Below, in pieces: positions 1-9,300 of a DNA stretch of 12,228 nucleotides (its first letter is position 1; every line of letters begins with the position of its first letter). The translations under genes and the position numbers were made by a program. Source of the stretch: Baffinella frigidus (taxonomy: Eukaryota > Cryptophyceae > Cryptomonadales > Baffinellaceae); the NCBI GenBank assembly GCA_026770585.1, contig MU646403.1, forward strand, positions 586,941 to 599,168, read 5' to 3'. The notes below the pieces were generated by a model. It saw only the letters and a program-made list of their open reading frames with translations. It was not told the origin of the DNA and did not search any database.

Positions 1-240
1 GGGTTTGGGGTTTGGGGTTTGGGGTTTGGGGTTTGGGGTTTGGGGTTTGGGGTTTGGGGATTAGGGTTTAGGGTTTAGGGTTCAGGGTATAGTGTTCCAG
101 GTTTAGGATTCAGTTTTTTGGGGGGATAGGTATAGTGTTCCGGGTTTAGGGTTAAGGTTTTTTGGGGGACAGGGTTTAGAGGTTAGGGGGTCAGGGGTTC
201 GGGGTACGGGGTTAGGGGTAAGGGTCCAGGGGTTAAAGCT
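1..240. repeat. Telomere-like repeat, TTTGGGG then TTTAGGG variants
   Basis: About eight pure TTTGGGG units (1-58), then degenerate TTTAGGG/TTCAGGG. Downstream side of exon 23 on the minus strand, so probably intron. Confidence 0.85.
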
Positions 241-257
241 TACGGGGTAGAATTTAC

Positions 258-324
258 CCGGGCGGAGGCAGGAGCCCAGGAAGACAAAGCGGGTCTCGGC
301 GATCGAGCGCAGCGCATACGACAC
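258..324 (-). CDS. Exon 23 of the model, last one visible
   Basis: Acceptor TACCAG|GTG, donor CCGG|GTAAAT, 22 codons plus one base. VSYALRSIAETRFVFLGS, then CLRP. The open phase at its donor shows that the gene continues beyond the left edge. The longer ORF downstream of it is translated repeat. Confidence 0.68.
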
Positions 325-3300
325 CTGGTATTAGGGTGCAGTGTTTAGTATTTAGTATTTGGTATTTAGTGTTTAGGGGTTAGGGGTTAGGGGTTGGGGT
401 TTACCTGAATCTCAAGGTTTTCTGGTACAAAACCAGGCATTGTAAACCCCTGAAAATGAGTTGAGCTCAGAAATGGCTCCAAGCCCCAGGCATGCGCTGC
501 GCTCCACCGCTCTAAGTTGACAGATTTGCACCACACAACCAGCACGTTAACTTAAGAATAGTCAGCAAGACCGAATGGGCCTGTGAGAGAGATTAACCTT
601 CCCAGGCCCATGTCATCTCTAAAGTTGACATAATTATACCACGCAACCAGCATGTCAACTTAAGAATAGGACCTTATCGACGTCCTGCGCGTTGCGTTTG
701 GCGGTTTTATCAAGTTCAGACAGCATCCCAGACTCTTTTCCGTTCTAAGTTGACAGATTTGTACCACACAACCAGCACGTCAACTTAGGAATAAACAGCA
801 AAACCGAATGAGCCTATGAGAGAGATTAACCTTATCGACGTCCTGCGCGTTGAGTTTGGCGGATTTCTCAAGTTCCAGGCTCTTTCCCGCTCTAAGTTGA
901 AAGATTTGTACCACGCAACCAGCATGTCAACTTAAGAAAAGGACCTTATCGACGTCTGTCGCGTTGCGTTTGGCGTTTCTTTCGAGTTCGCGCAGCGTGC
1001 CTTCTGCCGAGACCTGCGAGAGGGAGAGAGAGAGGAAGAGGGAGAGGGAGAGAGAGAGGGAGGGAGGGAGAGAGAGAGAGAGAGAGAGAGGGAGGGAGGG
1101 AGAGAGGGAGAGAGAGAGAGAGAGAGAGAGAGTGAGTGTGTGTGTGAGAGAGAGAGGGAAGGGAGGGGGGGGGGGGGGGGAGAGAGAGAGATAGAGAGAG
1201 AAACAGAGAGAGATAAAGAGACTGTTGTTAAACAGTAGTAAAAACTCGAACCCTAGACCGTTATTAACAAAACAACAACCTGCAACCGAGACCCTAAACC
1301 CTGCCACCTTACGCCAGGCACCCTACACCCTGCACCCATGCACCCTGCACCCTAACCCCTAACCACTGAGGGTGTAAGGGACCAGGGCCTTGTTGGTGCG
1401 ATGCACTTTCATAGATTCCGACGCCTTCGCGAAGCAATAATGGCTCCAAGCCCCGTACAAATTTTGTATGGGACACGACCATGGACAAGACCGTGAAGTC
1501 GTTGAAATGTCCATAAAAGGTATTTTAGGGCCGTGTCCAATGTTTGGTACAAAATTTGTACCAGGGCTTGGAGCCGTTATTGCTTCGCGAAGGCGTTGTG
1601 AACTATGAACTTCGCTGGCGAGGGCCAGCGCACGCACCCCTTACCCCTTCACCCTTCCCCCTTTCCCCTAACCCCTAAATCCTAAACACATCCTAAACCC
1701 TCAACCCTGAACCCTAGACGGATATGAGGGGTGCCTGGGCTTTCTTGGTGCGCAGGACTTCAATGGCGAGGGCCTGTGCCCGCACCCCATCTGCTTTCTC
1801 CACCTGTGCCGCGTGTGCTGGGTGTAAGGTTGAAGGTGTAGGGTTGAGGGTTGGGGGGTTTGCAGTGTCTTCGGGTATGGTGTTGTACCTTGTCGTGAGG
1901 GTTAGGGTCTACCCTCTCTGGGTTTAGGAAGTTGCCTTGCCGTAAGGTTCATAGTCGTACCTACTCGCAGGGTTCAGGGTTCCGGAGGGTTCAATTCAAG
2001 GTCTAGGTTTGAGAGGTTCGGGGTTTAGGTTGAGGGTGTGCCTTCTCGGTCTCTTGGCGCTTCCTTGCCATCGTCGCCTCCTCAGCGCTGAGCTTGAGAT
2101 GCCGCACCGCTCCTTTCAAGTTGTACCTAGTACACAATTTGGGGGTTGTGGTTTAGTGTCTAGGGGGTGAGGTTGCGCGCTGAGCCCTTGATGTTTTACC
2201 TGGGCTGTGGTTTGGGTTTTGAGGTTTGGGGTTTGGGGTTTGGGGTTTGGGGTTTGGGGTTTGGGGTTTGGGTTATGGGGTTTGGGGTTTGGGTTTGAGG
2301 TTTAGGGTTTGGGGTTTGAGGTTTGGGGTTTGGGATTTGGGGTTGGGGGTTTGTTGTTTAGTGTTTGGGGTTTGGGGTTTGGGGTTTACGGTTTAGGGGT
2401 TAGGATTTAGTGTTTGGAGTTTGGAATTGAGAGTTTAGGGGTGTACCGGATGGTCCCCTGGTCCGATTCCAGCCGCCGCTTCCGATCTTCCATCTGCGTT
2501 AGGGTTTAGGGTTTAGGGTTTAGGGTTTAGGGTTCAGGGTTTAGGGTTTGGGGTTTGGGTTTTAGGGTTTAGGGCTTGGGGTTTGGGTTTTAGGGTTTAG
2601 GGTTTAGGGTTTAGGGTTTAGGGTTAGCGTGTGTGGTTTAGGTAGGTTCAGTTCACCACGGCGACTAATTGACAAAAACAATCATGGTTTATGATTTATG
2701 GTTTGTGATGTATGGTTTACGGTTTATGGTTCAGGGCGCACGAGAGTGACGTCGTCGAGCTCGACAAAGTCGAAGCAGCGGAGGTACGCGAGGAACGCGA
2801 AGAGGTTTTCGCGGTTCGCTGGCGCGTGCTCCTGCAGCACCTGCGACAATTGACCACCATGCGAGGTTATAATTACTAGTAGCGGTGATTGCTACACAGC
2901 TGTTTTGTAATAAATATTGCTCGTGGTGTCGATTGCTAGAGACATCAATAATACTGGTATCAATGATTACTGCACAGCGGTTTAGTAATCACGTCCAGCT
3001 GTGTAGCGATTTTCGGTGGCGTGTAAGGTTTGAATTGGGCTGTTCCCATGGTAAGGTTGACTCAACCGGGCGGGTTTGGAACGTGGTTTCCAGGCTCAGG
3101 TTTTAGGGTGCGATGGCCGATTCGAGCATAGTTTGTGCGTGGAACGTAGAAAAGCACACATCGGAGAGGTGGGAGGGAGACCTGAGACGCGGTCCACTTG
3201 TACGCCCCCCCTGGTGTAGGATTTCGGGTTTCGGGTTTCGGGTTTCGGGTTCGGGTTTAGGGTTTAGGTTTGAGGGTTTAGGGTTTAGGATTTGGAATTG

Positions 3301-6300
3301 AGGACTCAGGGTTTAGGGTTTAGGGTTTAGGGTTTAGGGTTTAGGGTTTCGGGGTTAGGTTTCAAGGTTTCGGGTTTCGGGGTTCGGGTTTCGGGTTTCG
3401 GTTTTCGGGTTCAGGGGTTAGGGTGTAGAGTCCCTCCGAAGGACGCATACGCACCTGTCAGGAGGTTAGGATTCAGGGTTTAGGAATGACGGTTTAGGGA
3501 TTTAGGGATTGCCTGATATCGCGGCCTTGATAGTAGCGATGCGGCTTTCCATGCGGTCGATCTTGATTCGCACCGATTCTGACATGCACTCCTGTAGGGT
3601 TGGGTAAAATAATAAATAAATAATCAAATTTTGTTCTTTAACAATATAGCGCCGTTGTCAACGGCGCAGGGTTAGGGGATTAGGGCTAGGGGTTTAGGGC
3701 TTTTGGGGTTTAGGGTTCAGAGAGGCGGCTTTCCATTCGGTGGATCGATTCTGACATGCCCTCCTGTTTATTTGTTTTAATAAATTAGGGTCAATCAACC
3801 CTAAGGGTTTATGGTTTATGGTTTATGGTTTATGGTTTATGGTTTATGATTTATGGTTTATGGTTCAGGGTGAGGGGTTTGGGGTTATGTAATTGGGGTT
3901 TGGGGTTTAGGGTGTGAGGTTTAAGATTAGGGATAAGGTTTTGCATTCGGTCGATCTTGGTTCTCACCGATTCTGACATGCCCTGATGGTTTGGGGTTGA
4001 AGGTTTAGGGTTTAGGCAGGGATTGGGGAGCAGGAATTAGGATTACGGATTGAGATTCAAGGTTGAGGGTTGAAGGTACATGGTGAAGGGTTATGGGTTG
4101 AGGGGTTAAGGGTTCAGGTCTGGGGGTCACGGGCTAAGGGTTTAAGGCTCGGTATTCAGGGTTAAGGGTTGCGGGCGAAACCGAACCGGGCGCCGCAGGC
4201 CCAAGGCTGGATAGTACGGTGTCTGCTTGGCGGACAATTCGCAACTTGACATCCCACGCATGCGGTACCACCCCGTCAACTTTAGCGCGGAAAAGAACCC
4301 GGTCTCACCAGATTGGAAAACCCAAATAAACTGAAAAGGAGTGAACCGAGCCGGGCGCTGCAGGCCCCAGGCTGGAGAGCATGTTGCCAGCCAAGACGTC
4401 GAGCATGTCGATTGCCTTGAGCGACTATTCGTAAGTTGACATCCCACGTGCGCGGTACGAATCTGTCAACTTTAGAGCGGAAACGAGCCCAGTCTCACAA
4501 GATTGGTGAATCCAAATAAACTGAACATGGGTGAACCGTTCCGGGCGCCGCGGGTCCGAGGCTTGACAGGTGTCTGCTAGCACTTGGAGCAGGCTGACCC
4601 GCGCGGTTTGACAGACTATTCTCAAGTTGACACGCCGAGGTGCGTGGTACAAATTCGTCAACTTTAGAGCAAACCATAACCCGGTCTTGCCCAAATGATG
4701 AGACGGGAATAAACCGTGCCGGGCGCCGCAGGCCCGAGGCTGGATAGCATGTTGTCTGCCAGCGCTTCCAGCTGCCTCAGCCGGCTTGACGGACTATTCG
4801 TAAGTTGACATCCCACGTGCGCGGTACGAATCCGTCAACTTGAGAGCAAAAAAGAGGGGCTGAACCGTGCCGGGCGCCGCGGGCCCCAGGCTGGATAGCA
4901 TGTTGTCTGCCAGCGCTTCCAGCTGCCTCAGCCGGCTTGACGGACTATTCGTAAGTTGACATCCCACGTGCGCGGTACGAATCCGTCAACTTGAGAGCAA
5001 AAAAGAGGGGCTGAACCGTGCCGGGCGCCGCGGGCCCCAGGCTGGATAGGATGTTGTCTGCCAGCACTTCGAGCATGTCGATTGCCTTGAGTGAGACGGT
5101 TTCGCAGAGCCGCATTCCCTGGGATAGTGTGTGGAGTTGAGGGCTTAGAGCCTGAGGATTTCGGAAGTTTAGGTTTCATGGTTGAGGGCGGAGGGTGTGT
5201 GTGTATTGTGTATTGTGTACTGTGTATTGTGTATTGTGTAACGTGCAGGGTGTAGGGTGTAGGGTGTAGGGTGTAGGGCGTAGGGTGCAGGGTGTAGGGT
5301 TCGGGCTCGCCGCATTCCCTGGAGTAAGGCGCAGGCCTTATGGTCAAGGTTTAGGGTTTGAGGGTCAGGGTTTAGGAGTCGGGGTTTAGGGTTTAGAAGG
5401 GGTTGGGGTGTAGGGGTTGGGGTGTAGGGTTTATGGTTTATGGTTTCTGGTGTATGGTTTATGGTTTATGGTTCATGATTCATGGTTTAGGGTGTAGGGT
5501 GTAGGGTGTAAAGTGTAGAGTTTAGATCGATAAAAAATAGGGGTTGAGGTTTAGGGTTCAGGGTGTAGGGTGTACCTCCTCCAAAAGTTCAGTGGCCTTA
5601 TCGTAGGTCCGCGGACGGTTCTTGTACGCGCGCGCGTGGGGCGCGATCTCCACTTCTAAGGCGTAGAACCGTAGCGACACCACCCCGAGACCTGTGTGGG
5701 GTTCAGAGTTTGAAAAGGACGCGGGGCGATCTCCACTTGCAGCACGTGGAACCGAAGCGATACCGTCCTGAGATCTGCGATTTGGGGGTTCAGGATTGGA
5801 GAATAGGGATTGAGGTTAGGGTTTAGGGTGTATGGTGTAGGTTGTAGGGCTCAGGGTTTCGGGGTGCGCGCGTGCGGGGCGATTTCGACGTTCAGAAACG
5901 TAGCAATACCACCCCGAGATTTGGCATGCGGTGTGGGGGTGTGGACTTTGGGGTGCGGGGTTTGGGCTGTGGGATTTGGGGTTCAGGGTTCAAGGTTTAG
6001 GGTTTAGGGTTGAGGGTTGAGGGTTTGGGATTTGGGGTGGAGAGTTCAGGGTGTGGGGTTTAGGGTTGACCTTCGGAGATGCTTTCTTGGAGCTCCTGAA
6101 TCAGCTTCGCAAGCACCACCTAGTTTCGGATTTCGGGTTTCGGGTTTGAGGTTCAGGGTATTAGTGTTTCAGGTTTCGGGTTTCGGGTATTAGGGTTTCG
6201 GGGTTCGGGTTTCGTGTTTCGGGTTTAGAATTTAGTGTTTAGTGAAGGTTTGGATCTGGGGTGTCGGGTTTCTGGTTTCTGGTTTCTGGTTTCTGGTTTC

Positions 6301-9300
6301 TGGTTTCTGGTTTCGGGTTTAGTGTGTAGGGTGCATGGTGTAGGGTGTAGGGTGCAGGGTGTAGGGTTCATAATGTAGGGTTTAGGGTTCAGGGTTTAGG
6401 GTGTAGGATTTATGGTTCAGGGTGTAGGTTGTAGGGGTTAGGGGTCAGGGTTTAGGGTGTAGGGTTCAGGGTTTAGGGTGTAGGGTATAGGGAGTAGGGT
6501 TCATGATTTAGGGTGTAGGTGTTACCCCGTCCATGCACTCGATCTCCAAGGATGCCTCCGCCACCTGATCGCACCTCCCATATTACTCCCGTGTACCAGA
6601 GAGTTTTAGTCGCGGTACGACGCAGTGTGTTGGACACACCCGGTTTGCTAATCGCACCTCCCATATTACAACCGTGTACAAGGACATACCAGCCGCAACG
6701 GTTACTCTCGAGTAACGGAGGTTCCCTTTTTGATTTGATGTGTTCCCCGCTTTCGACTTTTGTCTCGTTGGGCAGCGCTCTTTGGTTTGCTGCTCGGTTT
6801 CGGGGGTGAGGGCTCATAACCTCGAGGTCGATAAGCTTGGTTGCCCACTTTGCGTCTGAATACAGAACTTATCCGGCTTAGCCATCAGTCTCATCTCGCA
6901 AGATAACTGAGCCAGTATCACTTTTGTGCTATGTTAGGACACACCCGGTTTGCTGCTCAGTTGCGGGGTGGGGCCTCATAACATCGAGATCGGTGAGCGT
7001 GGTGGTCCACTTAGCAAAGGACCGCCGCCCGCACACGTCGAACCGCGGACGTGTTCTACCAGGCATCAATGGCTCCAAAAACGGACCGTTCTAAGAGGGT
7101 CACGTTACTTTGGTGTGTAACGATTACTATGCACAGACATGGTGACAGCCGCAGATAATGCACGAACAGGGAACGCATGGGGAATGTCGCAGCTGTTGTC
7201 ACGTCCAGCATTAGTACCGGCCTCGGAGCGACCTCGTGGGCGGTACAAAAAGTTAATACCGGCACGTCCTCACGATACACCACCGCACCCTAAGCCCACG
7301 CCCCCGAAATCGAGCAGCAAATATTTTGTGTGTGGGCTCATAACCTCGAAATCGGTGAGCTTGGTGATCCACTTTGCAAAGGACCGCCGCCCGTACACGT
7401 CGAACACGTCCACCCCTCCCTCCTGATTTCAGGCAAGAAAAGGTTATGAGCCCCACGAACGAGCCCTCCTCCCCCCCTCCTGAGATCAGGCGGGAATCGA
7501 TGGGACCAAGCGTGTTGAATGAAATTTGTTAGATACCCAAAAACTCGCGAAATCAGGGGGTGTTGTTACAGAGCGGAATCTAGCCGCTACCGTTTCTTTT
7601 TTTAGATTTGATGGTCACTTCACCAGCCCCTAGAGGTGTGCAAGGTCGCGCCACTTTGCAAAGGAGCGCCGGTCGTACACTTCGAACACGTCCACCCCTC
7701 CCTCCTGTTTTCAGGCGTGAATAGGTTGTGAGCCCCACGAACGAGGTTTGTCTGAACCGCGCAGGTGTTCGTACGACGCAGCTTGCCTGGAGCTTCAGGC
7801 GGGACTAGGGTTTAGGGTGTAGGGGTTAGGGGTGAAGGGTTAGGGTTTAGCACGACAGACTCGCCTCGGGACGGACAGGCCCGCCCAATGCCGAACGCTA
7901 ACGCAGAGGGACTTAAGTCGGGGTCTGGCGGTGGACTTAGTCTATTTTTTTTGACTTGATTCAAGTTTGGGTGTTTGAAAGAGATAACTTGTTTTTGCAT
8001 TGTAATTTTGTTTCTGAGTCGCGTCCCAATAAGTCCACCTTTATCGTTGTCACTCCTCATTACCCCTTTCACTAACCTGAGTGCCGAGAGCGAGGCAGTC
8101 GGATCCCGGGGAGAAGCTCACGGCCGACACTTCTCATGGCCACGTAAAATCCTAAGGAGGCCACCCTCAACCCTAGGGGCCTTTTCAAATCTCAAATGAG
8201 CGTTAAAAAAATGTGTGGAGCTTTTGAGCCATAAGTAAGGTACGCACCCCTGATTCTTGGCATACCACCTCGGTGGCATGCCAAGAATCAGGAGTGCGGG
8301 TCGGACAGGCCCGCCTCGGAACCAACAGGCCCGCCTCGGGGTTCACCTGAGTGCCGAGCGCAAGGCAGTCGGATCCCGGGGAGAAGCGTGCGGCCGAAAC
8401 CGACGTTTCGCGCGCCGGCTTATACGAGATCGTGTGCGCGACCTGGGGTTAGGGCGGAGGCAGTTGAGTGATACGCGCAGGGTTTGTACCAGAACCTGAC
8501 GTTTTGCGTGCCGGCTTATACAGAAACTGACGTTTTGCGTGCCGGCTTATACAAGATCGTGTGCGCCACCTGGTGTAGGGCGGAGGCAGTTGAGTGGTAC
8601 CGGGGGAGGGGTTATGAGCCCCACGAACGAGGGTTGACTGATCCGCACATATTGTGTACGTGGGTGTTGACTAAACCGGCATGGATCGTACCGGGGAACC
8701 ATGGGGTTAGTTAACTGTGGCGACACTTTGCAGGTACGGACAAAGCGGACGTAATGCAAGGAACCATGTTATGTAACTGGGGGGTTGGCAATGAAACTTA
8801 CCACTCAGAGGGAACATATTAGTGCTCGTAACGCATTTTTTCAGTGTTTTTCAAAACCGAAAACCGCTTTGAATTAAATGTCTCGAATCGTTGGGTGGGT
8901 GAAATGTCCCCGAATCGCTTAGGGGACTATAGGGAAGCACCTCCAACGACTCCGCGTGGAGGATGTGGCACGAAGTCGGGAGGCCCACCTAGGGTTTAGG
9001 GTTTAGGGTTTAGGGTTTAGGGTTTAGGGTTTAGGGTTTAGGGTTTAGTGTTTAGGGTTGAGAGTTTAGCGTTTAGGGTTTAGTGTCGAGAGTTTAGTGT
9101 TTAAGGTGTAGTGTTTTGGGTTGAGGGTTTAGTGTTGAGGGTTTAGGGTTTAGGGTTCAGGGTTTGTGGTTGAGGGGTTGGGGTTAAGGGTTTTACGGCG
9201 ACGAAGCGGCCGTCATCCGAAACGTCGATGCATGTTGGGTTCGGCCCTACTAGGACCTCTTGCACGAGGCTCCGCGCTTCCGTGCTCCAGACCTGGTTCG

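Larger units (their letters stand above)
4238..4994. repeat. Inverted-repeat intron element, copies 5-9, opposite orientation
   Basis: Five copies at 4238-4286, 4425-4474, 4616-4668, 4794-4843 and 4945-4994, each TAAGTTGAC...GTCAACTT with GCGCGGTACGAAT-like sequence inside. They match copies 1-4 after reverse complementing, so here the element lies the other way round relative to the minus-strand exons. The acceptor is now GAATAG, outside the inverted end. Introns are 72, 72, 99, 112 and 112 nt. Confidence 0.65.

Noticed and set aside
1-60. A true chromosome end (telomere)
   Set aside because: Only about eight TTTGGGG units, then degenerate variants, and similar tracts recur through the whole window between exons. 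These are interstitial repeats.
512-940. CRISPR-like array from the evenly spaced repeats
   Set aside because: The spacers are related coding copies, the repeats have splice signals, and the context is eukaryotic.
669-1013. Plus-strand reading of the array (DLIDVLRVAFGG)
   Set aside because: Differences between copies are conservative in the minus frame (Asp/Glu, Lys/Arg, Thr/Ser/Asn) and not in the plus frame.
964-1307. ORFs of 76-126 codons on both strands over the GA/CT tract
   Set aside because: Translated microsatellite. Only the exon 20 part on the minus strand looks coding.
2742-2840. Naming exon 16 as a RhoGAP domain
   Set aside because: Only one short helix pattern resembles it, and the arginine-finger and other conserved parts are not seen.
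6519-6809. 96-codon plus-strand ORF as a gene
   Set aside because: It lies over exon 10 and a duplicated intron segment read in reverse; no family features.
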